From Cohnella sp. SGD-V74 (GTDB lineage: Bacteria > Bacillota > Bacilli > Paenibacillales > Paenibacillaceae), in the NCBI RefSeq assembly GCF_003001675.1, contig NZ_PVYW01000024.1, positions 1 through 64,000 of the forward strand: DNA of 64,000 bases. Reading direction: 5' to 3'. Every line of letters begins with the position of its first letter. The stretch's first letter is position 1. Made by a program: the position numbers and the translations under genes. The notes below the pieces were generated by a model that saw only the letters and a program-made list of their open reading frames with translations, made no database searches and was not told where the DNA came from. This document shows positions 17,730-25,149 of the stretch, piece after piece.

Positions 17730-19173
17730 GCTTTCCGCTCTCCCTTGCTTTCGGTATGCTTAATCTCACTTTCGTCCCGCGCTCCCGGCCGCTCTCGATG
17801 GCGATGACGTCATCGCATCCGTAAAACAGCCTCAGCCGCCGGACGACGTTGCCCAAGCCGATTCCGGTCGTATGGCCGCCTTCCGATTCGACGGGACGCT
17901 CCTCGAGAATTTGCCGGATTCTCTCCTCCGCCATGCCCGGACCGTCGTCTTCGATCTCCACCGTTACCCGGTCCGCGCCGTCCACGATGCGAAACCAGAT
18001 CTCGCCGCCGTCCTCCTCCGGTTCGATCGCGTAGATGACGGCGTTCTCGACGATCGGCTGAAGCGTAAGGCCGGGAAGCTGCACGTACAGGCAGCTTTCG
18101 TCGATGTCCGTATGGAAGCGCAGGCGCTCCGTAAAACGGGCTTTCTGAATTTCGACATATTGACGCAGCACCCGAACTTCGTCGTAGAGCGTGACGGAGC
18201 GGTCGAGCCGCTTCAGATTGTAGCGCAGCAGCGCCGCGACGCTGGCCAGCAGATCGCTCGTCTCCTCGGAGCCTTCCAGATAAGCCTTCTTGGAAAGCGT
18301 ATTCAACGTGTTGAACAGAAAATGCGGATTGATCTGGCTCTGCAGGCTGCGCAGCTGGCTCTCCTGAAGCAGCAGCTTGCTCTGCTGCAGCTCGTTCTCG
18401 AGCTGGGCTTTCTGCTGGATTTCGGAAATCAGGTTGTTGATGTTGATGCGCATCCGGTCGAACATCTTGGCGAGGAACGAAATCTCGTCGTTGGACTCCA
18501 CTTCGATCCGCAGGTCGAACCGGCCTCTGGACAGCTCCTTGGCCGCTTGCGTCAGCTTCAGCACCGGTCTCGTAATGCTGAGCGAGAAGGCGTAAGTAAA
18601 CAGCAGAAGCAGGAACGTGATCAGCAGCAGCAGCCAGATCCCGAGCTTCTTCAGCTCCGCCGACTGTTCGATGATGCCGCGGTAGAAGCGGTCATACGTC
18701 TTCAGTTCCGCGTCGAGCAGCGTAAGCGACATCTCGGAGATATATTTGGAGATGCGGTCCGCTTCGGAGAAAGCATTGCCGGAAGCCTCGGTCTCCTTCT
18801 CGGACTGGAAGGTCAGCGAGCGTTCCGTCGTCTCGACGAGGCTGTCGATCAGGTTCATATAGTTGGTCAGCGCGAACTCGTTGCCCGGGTTGCGCAGCTC
18901 GATGACGTCGATTCTCGCCTTGCGAAGCTTCTCCTTGCTCTGCTCCAGCTGCGACAGATTGTCCCGGGACGGCGAGAGCAAATAGTTGTTCAGGGAAGTG
19001 ACCGTCTGCTGGCTCGCGGTCGTCACTTCGTTCATGCGCAAATAGCGCTGCAAAATATCGTTGTACTGGTCTTGGGTTTTCTGATTGTAGTAGGTGAGGG
19101 CAATCCAGATTGCCGCCATGATGAAAAGAACGACCGCGGCCAGCGTCCATATTTTCTTCTGGATGCCGTTCAT
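17704..19173 (-). CDS. LytS/YesM-type sensor histidine kinase
   Basis: The 489-residue kinase has two membrane helices (about 8-28 and 178-199) around a helical extracellular region, a HAMP domain (200-250), a His_kinase domain with SLQSQINPHFLFNTL (phosphorylated His284) and a HATPase domain with VENAVIYAIEPEEDGG and DDGPGMAEERI. It starts at ATG 19173, overlapping the stop of the upstream sensor gene by four bases (ATGA). The small extracellular region fits a kinase that reads the state of a partner binding protein (the XylFII-like product upstream) rather than binding ligand itself; this is inference from the XylFII-LytS family. Confidence 0.9.
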   Translation of the reverse strand: MNGIQKKIWTLAAVVLFIMAAIWIALTYYNQKTQDQYNDILQRYLRMNEVTTASQQTVTSLNNYLLSPSRDNLSQLEQSKEKLRKARIDVIELRNPGNEFALTNYMNLIDSLVETTERSLTFQSEKETEASGNAFSEADRISKYISEMSLTLLDAELKTYDRFYRGIIEQSAELKKLGIWLLLLITFLLLLFTYAFSLSITRPVLKLTQAAKELSRGRFDLRIEVESNDEISFLAKMFDRMRININNLISEIQQKAQLENELQQSKLLLQESQLRSLQSQINPHFLFNTLNTLSKKAYLEGSEETSDLLASVAALLRYNLKRLDRSVTLYDEVRVLRQYVEIQKARFTERLRFHTDIDESCLYVQLPGLTLQPIVENAVIYAIEPEEDGGEIWFRIVDGADRVTVEIEDDGPGMAEERIRQILEERPVESEGGHTTGIGLGNVVRRLRLFYGCDDVIAIESGRERGTKVRLSIPKARESGKHDQASDRG

Positions 19174-20147
19174 CGCTCGTCGGCCGCTTTCAGCATGCGA
19201 ATTTCGGTGAAGTAGCCGTTGGAGTCGAGGGGAACCGTCTCTCCGCTCAGCCATTCGGTCATCAGGTTCACGCTGATCCTTCCCATCGTCTCGGGAGATT
19301 GCTCGATCACGCCGTCGAGCTTGCCTTGCTTAAGCAGCGACATCGAATCGTGACTGTCGTCGAACGAATAGATATGGTACGGCTCGACCCGGGAACGCCT
19401 GCCGATCTCCTGGATCATCGCCTCCGCGGTATTGGCGTTGACGGCGACGAACGCCTGCACGTCCGGCAGCCGGTTCATCAGATCCTGCGTCGCCGAGATG
19501 ACCTGCTCCCTTGCATCCGTCGTCTCCGCGTATTCCGTCAGAACGTTCGGGTACTCCTTCAGCACATCGTATATGCCGTTAATCCGCTGCTGCTGGTAAT
19601 ATTCCCGGCGACTGTCTCCGAGCAGGACGACTTTGCCCGTCGATCCCATGTCGCTCAGCAATTGCCTGGCGATCAGCTGTCCGGCCAAATATTGATTGGA
19701 GCCGACATACGTCCGCCGGAGGCTGTCCGCCATCGGCACGTCGTTGGCCACGGTAACGATCGGAATGCCGTAGAACGCCGCTTTGACCTTCGTCAGCTGC
19801 TTGAACTCCTCCGTATCCAGTCCCTGCACGATGATGCCGTCCACCTTGGAGTCGATGGCGATCTCAATTTTCTTCAGAAAATCCTCCCGGTTTTTGCCGT
19901 AGCTGCCCCACACCTCGATGCTGGCTCCGACCCGTTCGGCCTCCTCCAGCGCCCCGGCTCCGACCTTGCCCCAGAACGGCGTCTCCAGCTCCTGCGTAAT
20001 CAGGACAAGACGATATCGGGCCTGCTTCTCGCCCGGGGATTGCGGCAGCTGCCAATCCGAACGGAACACTTTGCCCGCCGATACGAACGTAAAATAGAAG
20101 AGAGCGACTCCCGCGAGCCCGAGCAAGAGGATCACTGTTTTGCGCAA
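19170..20147 (-). CDS. XylFII-like membrane-anchored sugar sensor (PBP1 fold)
   Basis: The 325-residue protein has an N-terminal hydrophobic segment (VILLLGLAGVALFYFTFVSA) without a lipobox cysteine, so it is probably anchored by an uncleaved helix. The rest is a type 1 periplasmic binding fold: VLITQELETPFWGKVGAGAL, DGIIVQGLDTEEF, PIVTVANDVPM, YVGSNQYLAGQL. This is the layout of XylFII and related sensor proteins that sit on LytS-type kinases rather than on transporters. The start is a TTG at 20147 with CGGAGC 8 bases before it. Its stop overlaps the kinase start by four bases, supporting one regulatory complex. Confidence 0.82.
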   Translation of the reverse strand: MRKTVILLLGLAGVALFYFTFVSAGKVFRSDWQLPQSPGEKQARYRLVLITQELETPFWGKVGAGALEEAERVGASIEVWGSYGKNREDFLKKIEIAIDSKVDGIIVQGLDTEEFKQLTKVKAAFYGIPIVTVANDVPMADSLRRTYVGSNQYLAGQLIARQLLSDMGSTGKVVLLGDSRREYYQQQRINGIYDVLKEYPNVLTEYAETTDAREQVISATQDLMNRLPDVQAFVAVNANTAEAMIQEIGRRSRVEPYHIYSFDDSHDSMSLLKQGKLDGVIEQSPETMGRISVNLMTEWLSGETVPLDSNGYFTEIRMLKAADER

Positions 20148-20240
20148 GTGGACAGCTCCGTTTCTTCATGAAATGCCGGATAAGGTATTCTGTTTTCGAC
20201 AACCTCCGGCCATTTCCCTCTTTTCCCGGCGGCGCGCGAA

Positions 20241-20273
20241 GGCGACGGTCGTGCGCTTGACGCACGCCGCCGC
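20241..20273. terminator. GC-rich hairpin between convergent-strand neighbours
   Basis: GGCGACGGTCGTGC pairs with GCACGCCGCCGCC around TTGAC with one bulge. It follows the stop of the broken quinone reductase gene on the minus strand and precedes the XylFII-like gene. No T run is present, so terminator function is only possible. The rest of 20148-20287 shows no promoter I would commit to. Confidence 0.35.
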
Positions 20274-20287
20274 CTCGTCTATTGCGA

Positions 20288-20825
20288 TTAGTTCGCGTAA
20301 ATATGCGGAGCGTCCACATACTTGAGATAGTTTGTTTGGCTTTGTTCCAATTGACTCTCGGTTACATTCGACACGTCATGCAGCGAAAAAGGTGGCAAAT
20401 AGTCTGCGTTAATATAACGGGCAAGCGCCTCTAGCGGCCTTAGAAGCTCGCCAATCGTGAAGCGGTTGGCTCCCAGCCGGACTATAGGACGCCGCCGTGC
20501 CGTAGGTCGATACGGCAGCGCCAATCTCTTTCCCTTGCAGCTTATCGCCGCCGGGTCCGTATGCAAAGCCGGCCTGAAGCACGGTGTCAAACCATTCTTT
20601 CAGCAGAGGCGGAGTGCTGTACCAGTACAAGGGAAATTGGAAAACGATGCGATCATGCTGCTCCAGCAGCGATTGTTCATGAGCGGCATCGATGTTTCCG
20701 GACGGATACGCTTGATATAAGTCGTGTACGGTTACATGACCGTGCCTCTGCAATTCTCGCATCCAAGCCTTGTTAATCCTTGATGAGGCCAGATCAGGGT
20801 GAGCTACGATAACCAATGTTTTCAT
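20288..20825 (-). pseudogene. Frameshifted NAD(P)H quinone reductase (flavodoxin-like fold)
   Basis: The first part (from ATG 20825 after GGAGAG) reads MKTLVIVAHPDLASSRINK, then FQFPLYWYSTPPLLKEWFD, a clear member of the KefF/YwrO/MdaB quinone reductase family that uses flavin and NAD(P)H. After about residue 117 (SYSPAGS) the family sequence continues in another frame as NRFTIGELLRPLEALA to the stop at 20288. The two frames join at a GGG run (plus-strand CCC at 20472-20474): removing one base restores a protein of about 178 residues. Either a recent inactivating insertion or a sequencing error explains this. An operator-like inverted repeat shared with the HxlR gene lies upstream, so it is the likely target of that regulator. 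Confidence 0.85.
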
Positions 20826-20891
20826 TTGAATCTCTCCAATCTGCAGGTAGTAGGTTTACAACTCACATCATAGCCACTTAACTTTAGAAAA

Positions 20892-20921
20892 GTAAGTACG
20901 CACTTTTAGGCGAATACTTAC
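20892..20921. promoter_or_regulatory. Putative HxlR operator upstream of quinone reductase gene
   Basis: This is a perfect inverted repeat GTAAGTA-N16-TACTTAC about 70 bases upstream of the quinone reductase start. The interior begins CGCACTTTT, which is also present, in inverted orientation, between TAAGT-type half sites at 22056-22086. A further ACTTA...TAAGT pair overlaps its left side (20876-20897). The match to the regulator is inferred from the shared sequence and gene context. 20922-21060 contains nothing else I can name. Confidence 0.6.
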
Positions 20922-21060
20922 GAAATGGAGAGCGAGCACCGACCTGACTATCCCCTACGCTTAACCCATAACGAGCCCAATTTGTTGAAAATCTAATTAT
21001 CTGCGGTTGCCCATCCACGCACATGAGCACACGCCCTATGAAGAGACTACCACGAGGGAT

Positions 21061-21554
21061 TAGTCGAAAAAGTCGATTAACGCGACTCCAACCAGGCTCG
21101 AACTGAGGCCGTTAGTCGAAAAAATCGATTAACGCGACTCCAATCAGGCTCGAGCTGAGGCCGTTAGTCGAAAAAATCGATTAGCGCGACTCCAGCCAGG
21201 CTCGAACGGAGGCCGTTAGTCGAAAAAGTCGATTAACGCGACTCCAATCAGGCTCGAGCTGAGGGCGTTAGTCGAAAAAATCGATTAGCGCGACTCCAGC
21301 CAGGCTCGAACGGAGGCCGTTAGTCGAAAAAATCGATTAACGCGACTCCAACCAGGCTCGAACGGAGGCCGTTAGTCGAAAAAATCGATTAACGTGACTC
21401 CAATCAGGCTCGAACGGAGGCCGTTAGTCGAAAAAATCGATTAACGCGACTCCAATCAGGCTCGAACTGAGGCCGTTAGTCGAAAAAATCGATTAACGCG
21501 ACTCCAATCAGGCTCGAACGGAGGCCGTTAGTCGAAAAAGTCGATTAACGCGAC
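21061..21554. repeat. 52-bp tandem repeat array 2 (ten copies)
   Basis: TAGTCGAAAAA recurs at 21061, 21113, 21165, 21217, 21269, 21321, 21373, 21425, 21477 and 21529, exactly every 52 bases; the last copy is partial. In each unit GTTAGTCGA, an A-rich loop and TCGATTAAC form a 9-bp stem that is complete on the plus-strand RNA through one G-U pair. The unit then reads CGCGACTCCA and ends GGCTCGA(A/G)C(G/T)GAGGCC. Copies differ by a few bases. The reverse complement is related to array 1 at 331-545. There are no open frames of note and no CRISPR-like spacers. Confidence 0.9.
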
Positions 21555-21565
21555 TATCCATCTAC

Positions 21566-21610
21566 AAGAAAACGGCAGCCCCGCATGTTGTTCATGCGCA
21601 AGGCTGCCGT
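21566..21610 (-). terminator. Rho-independent terminator of the HxlR gene
   Basis: On the minus strand ACGGCAGCC and GGCTGCCGT form a 9-bp stem with a further GCATG/CATGC pairing inside, followed by TTTTCTT. It lies 35 bases beyond the HxlR stop and separates that gene from the repeat array. Confidence 0.8.
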
Positions 21611-21644
21611 GTGGCTATCATCCACCGTTGAGGCGATGACGGGT

Positions 21645-22037
21645 CTAGCGATCTGCCGAAGACTGAGCGGAGACGGGAGACGGACTATCGACGGAAACAG
21701 GGATTTGAAATTGCCTGCCCCATTGCTGCAACAGTTGAATCGCCGGCTTTAATTGATCGCCCAGCTCGGTTAATGCATATTCAACTTTGGGAGGGACGAC
21801 GGGATAGACCTCTCTGCTAATAATTCCCGCATCTTCGAGCTCGCGCAGCTGCTCGGCAAGCATTTTATGGTTAATGCCGACTATTAGCTTCTTCAACTCC
21901 CCGTACCGTTTCTTCCCCTCCATCAATTTGCAAATAATCGTCGTTTTCCATTTGCCGGAGAAGAGAGAGACTGCGAGCTCGATCGGACACTGGTACTGCT
22001 TCCCATTAAATTCATATCGAATGACTTGAGGTTCCAT
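21645..22037 (-). CDS. HxlR-family transcriptional regulator
   Basis: The 130-residue winged-helix protein shows the HxlR pattern: CPIELAVSLFSGKWKTTIICKL, then RYGELKKLIVGINHKMLAEQLRELEDAGIISREVYP and VEYALTELG. A cysteine in the N-terminal region (Cys17) stands near the position of the redox-sensing cysteine in YodB and HypR, which control quinone- and disulfide-stress genes in Bacillus subtilis. The context agrees: a quinone reductase gene on one side and a divergent MFS pump on the other. The start at 22037 has GGAAGGGAAG before it. An operator-like set of TAAGT/ACTTA half sites lies between this gene and the pump, so autoregulation is likely. Confidence 0.88.
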   Translation of the reverse strand: MEPQVIRYEFNGKQYQCPIELAVSLFSGKWKTTIICKLMEGKKRYGELKKLIVGINHKMLAEQLRELEDAGIISREVYPVVPPKVEYALTELGDQLKPAIQLLQQWGRQFQIPVSVDSPSPVSAQSSADR

Positions 22038-22055
22038 AACGATACTTCCCTTCCG

Positions 22056-22098
22056 GTAAGTATTAAACGAAAAAGTGCGAACTTATCTTTTGTAAGTA
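22056..22098. promoter_or_regulatory. Putative HxlR operator in divergent promoter region
   Basis: GTAAGTATTAAACG...GTGCGAACTTAT, read on the other strand, gives TAAGTTCGCACTTTTT...AATACTTAC, nearly the same as the site at 20892-20921. It is followed at once by ACTTATCTTTTGTAAGT, another inverted ACTTA/TAAGT pair. It lies between the HxlR start and the MFS start and could control both. Confidence 0.6.
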
Positions 22099-22150
22099 TA
22101 TTTTGTATGATTAGCGCTGTAAATAAAACAGATGTGCCGAGGTGAAAGAA

Positions 22151-23344
22151 ATGCGCAAAACGTTTTTGGTTTACCTGGTTTCCATGGCGGCGTTTTTTGG
22201 CCCCTTCACGCAAACCCTCTATTCGCCGTTGCTGCCGGAGTTAGCCAAACAGCTTCAAGCCTCTCAAGACGCCGTGAATTTAACGATTTCCATTTATCCG
22301 ATTTTTTTCGCCTGTATGCAGCTCGTATACGGTCCGTTAATCGATAGGTACGGCAGGAGAAAAATTTTGTTAATCGGGTTCATGTTCTATGTGTGCGCAA
22401 CGATTGGCGCAGCCATGTCCGAAACGGTAGAGCAGTTGATTTTGTTCCGGGCGCTGCAGGCGATGGGGGTGGCCGTCGGGTCGGTGGCCGCCATTACCAT
22501 TATCGGAGATTTGTTTGAAGGGGACAGACGCGGACGTTCGATGGGGATCTATCAGATGCTGGTTGCGCTGGGTCCTGGGCTGGGACCTGTCGCGGGCGGC
22601 ATCATAGGGCAGCATTACGGCGTCGATCGCTTGTTTTGGCTGCTGTTTGCATTCAGTTTGGCGTTCTGGCTTGTGTTGTTCTTCTGCCTGCCGGAGACCA
22701 AATCTGCACATGTCCGAAGCGGTCAATTCCGACTTCGGCAGATGACCGCAGTTCTGACTCATCGAGTCGGACTAGCCATTGTCGCACTGGGTTCCATTCA
22801 ATATGCCGTGTTTTATACCTTGCTTGTTCTGCTTCCGAGCATCGTTGTCGATGTATATGCGCTGACGCCAAGCCGCATCGGGTGGATGTTTCTTCCCATA
22901 TCGGCCTGCATCGTGATCGGCAGCATCATCGGCGGACGGTTGCAGGAACATATTGAAGCCAAAAAGCTGTTGCTGCTGTTAGCCGCGCTAAACATGATGT
23001 CCGTGCTGCTGTTCGCGCTGACCGCATCGATATCCGTGCCTCTGTTGGTCGTCAGTCTGGCCATGTTCGGCCTGAGCCTCGGGTTATCGCTGCCGGTGCA
23101 GCTCACGATACTAGCCAATGAACTTCCCAGTCATCGGGCCAGCTCGACGGGAGTCTATAACTTCTTCCGCTATATTTGGATGACGATTGGACCCGTGGCT
23201 GGCACCGTCTTTTACCGATTCGGATATAAGGCGGAATTTTACGTGTTCGTGTTCATCTTTATATGCGTGCTGCTCTTCATTTATCTTCGCTTCTTCGGAA
23301 CAAGCTTCTCGTCGCACTCTTCGGAGGAACAGCGTTCATTGTAA
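22151..23344 (+). CDS. MFS drug/metabolite efflux transporter, Bcr/CflA-type
   Basis: The 397-residue protein has twelve likely membrane helices. The A-motif between helices 2 and 3 is GPLIDRYGRRK, and the antiporter motif in helix 5 is ALGPGLGPVAGGIIGQHYG. The overall pattern fits the drug/proton antiporter Bcr/CflA branch. The ATG at 22151 is preferred over a GTG at 22142 because GAGGTGA stands just before it. The gene diverges from the HxlR regulator and shares its operator region, so it is probably induced with the quinone reductase by electrophile or quinone stress. Its stop lies only eight bases from the convergent ABC exporter gene. Confidence 0.85.
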   Translation: MRKTFLVYLVSMAAFFGPFTQTLYSPLLPELAKQLQASQDAVNLTISIYPIFFACMQLVYGPLIDRYGRRKILLIGFMFYVCATIGAAMSETVEQLILFRALQAMGVAVGSVAAITIIGDLFEGDRRGRSMGIYQMLVALGPGLGPVAGGIIGQHYGVDRLFWLLFAFSLAFWLVLFFCLPETKSAHVRSGQFRLRQMTAVLTHRVGLAIVALGSIQYAVFYTLLVLLPSIVVDVYALTPSRIGWMFLPISACIVIGSIIGGRLQEHIEAKKLLLLLAALNMMSVLLFALTASISVPLLVVSLAMFGLSLGLSLPVQLTILANELPSHRASSTGVYNFFRYIWMTIGPVAGTVFYRFGYKAEFYVFVFIFICVLLFIYLRFFGTSFSSHSSEEQRSL

Positions 23345-23352
23345 CCTTCCGG

Positions 23353-25149
23353 CTAACCGAGCTCTCTCCCCTTCCGCGCGCTCTCCGCCTTGCCGCGGGA
23401 GTGGCGGACCAGCTCCGCGTAATAACCGTGCAGCTCCAGCAGCCGGGCATGCGCGCCTTCCTCGACGATGCGCCCGCCGCGCATGACGATGATCCGGTCG
23501 GCGTGCACAATCGTCGACAGCCGGTGCGCGATGACGATCGTCGTGCGATGCTCCGAGACGACGCGCAGCGCGTTCTGGACAAGCTGCTCGGTATAGGAGT
23601 CGAGGTTGGCGGTCGCTTCGTCCAGAATGAGGATTTTCGGCTGGAACACGATAATTCTCGCGAACGAGATGAGCTGCCGCTCCCCGGCGGACAGTCCGCT
23701 CCCCCGCTCCGACAGCCGGGTGTCGTAGCCGTCCTTCATTCTGCCGATCAGTTCGTCCGCTCCGACGAACCGGCAGGCGCGCACGACCTCTTCCCGGGAA
23801 ATCGATTCGTCGAACATCCGCACGTTGTCGACGATGCTTCCCGAGTACAGGTACGGCTCTTGCTGGACCAGTCCGATCAGCCTGTGCAGCTGCTCCTGGG
23901 GGATATCGCGCACGTCCGTCCCGTCGATCGTCACGCTCCCTTGGCGGACGTCGTAGAACCGGCACAGCAAGCCGATCAGCGTGCTCTTCCCTGCTCCCGT
24001 CGCGCCGACGACTCCGATCATCTCTCCCGGCGAGATCCGCAGGGTGAGATCGTGAATGACCGGCTGACCTTCCTCGTAGTAAAAACGCACGCGGTTGAAG
24101 TCGATCCGGCCAAGCACCGATCGGGAATCCACGTTCGCCGGTTCGTCCGCGTCCTTCACTTCCGGCTTCGCGGAGAAGATGGTCCAGATGCGCTGCGCGG
24201 ATACGGTCGCCGACTGAAGCGTGTTCCACTGCTGGGTAATGGCGCTGATCGGCTGAAAAAACAGGCGGATATACGTAATGAACGCGTACATGACGCCGAA
24301 CTCGATATTCCCGTGAAACACCGCGTTGCCGCCCAGCCAGGTGACGAAGGCAACGGCCAGACCGCCGAGGATGTCGAAGGAGCGGTTAAACAGAACGTTG
24401 GTGCTCACTTCCTTGAGATTGGCGCCGAAATACGCCCGGTTGCGGTCCGCGAACCGGTTCTTCTGCTCCTTCTCCTGATGGAACGCCTGGATCAGGCTCA
24501 TCCCCGCCAAGTTTTCGGCCGCGAAGGAAATCAACCGGGACAACGCCGTGCGGGCGTTCTGGTACGTCTTCCTCATGTACTGTCGGAAGCCGATCGCGAT
24601 CAGGAACAGAATCGGAACCAGGATCAGGCAATACAGCGTCAGCTCTGCATCGAGATGAAACATCACGGCGACGATAAAGATCAGCGTCATGCCGTCGCGC
24701 ATCAGGCTCAGCAGCACCTGCGAGAAAAATTGGTTAAGCGATTCGGTATCGCTGGAGACGTGGGTGATCAGGCTCCCGCTCGGCGTCCGGTCGAAATACG
24801 ACATCGACAGCCGGGAGATGTGCCGGAACAGGTCTTGGCGAATACGGGCGATAATGCTCTGGGAGGCGTACTGGAGCATATTGTTCATCAAATAGCTGAA
24901 CACGAACCCGAGTACGGACAGCAGCAAATACACGCCGCAGATGATCAGCAGCATCCGAAAATCATTCTTGCCGGCCATAATGTTGTCGTCGATGGCGACT
25001 TTCACCAAATACGGCTGGAGCAATTCGGCCGCGACCGCGAGCAGCGACAGGAAGAAGACGAGCGCGAATTGCCGGCGGTGAGGTTTGCCGTAGGCGAGCA
25101 GCGAGCGAAAAGCCGTCTTCTTCCCCGCGGCTTGAGCTTTATTCCGCAT
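23353..25149 (-). CDS. ABC exporter half-transporter, BmrD/YheH-like
   Basis: The 598-residue protein has an N-terminal six-helix exporter domain and a C-terminal ATPase domain with Walker A GATGAGKST, a deviant signature LSAGERQ, and a complete Walker B with catalytic Glu (ILILDEATANLD). Together with the neighbouring half (25139-26887), whose Walker B ends in Asp, this makes the asymmetric heterodimer known from BmrCD: the consensus site pairs this subunit's Walker motifs with the other's LSGGQ. The ATG at 25149 follows GGAGGGAAG and overlaps the upstream gene by 11 bases. It probably exports drugs, lipids or peptides. Confidence 0.9.
   Translation of the reverse strand: MRNKAQAAGKKTAFRSLLAYGKPHRRQFALVFFLSLLAVAAELLQPYLVKVAIDDNIMAGKNDFRMLLIICGVYLLLSVLGFVFSYLMNNMLQYASQSIIARIRQDLFRHISRLSMSYFDRTPSGSLITHVSSDTESLNQFFSQVLLSLMRDGMTLIFIVAVMFHLDAELTLYCLILVPILFLIAIGFRQYMRKTYQNARTALSRLISFAAENLAGMSLIQAFHQEKEQKNRFADRNRAYFGANLKEVSTNVLFNRSFDILGGLAVAFVTWLGGNAVFHGNIEFGVMYAFITYIRLFFQPISAITQQWNTLQSATVSAQRIWTIFSAKPEVKDADEPANVDSRSVLGRIDFNRVRFYYEEGQPVIHDLTLRISPGEMIGVVGATGAGKSTLIGLLCRFYDVRQGSVTIDGTDVRDIPQEQLHRLIGLVQQEPYLYSGSIVDNVRMFDESISREEVVRACRFVGADELIGRMKDGYDTRLSERGSGLSAGERQLISFARIIVFQPKILILDEATANLDSYTEQLVQNALRVVSEHRTTIVIAHRLSTIVHADRIIVMRGGRIVEEGAHARLLELHGYYAELVRHSRGKAESARKGRELG

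Noticed and set aside
21061..21554. CRISPR array
   Set aside because: The whole 52-base unit is repeated with only scattered base changes. There are no variable spacers and no cas genes in the window.
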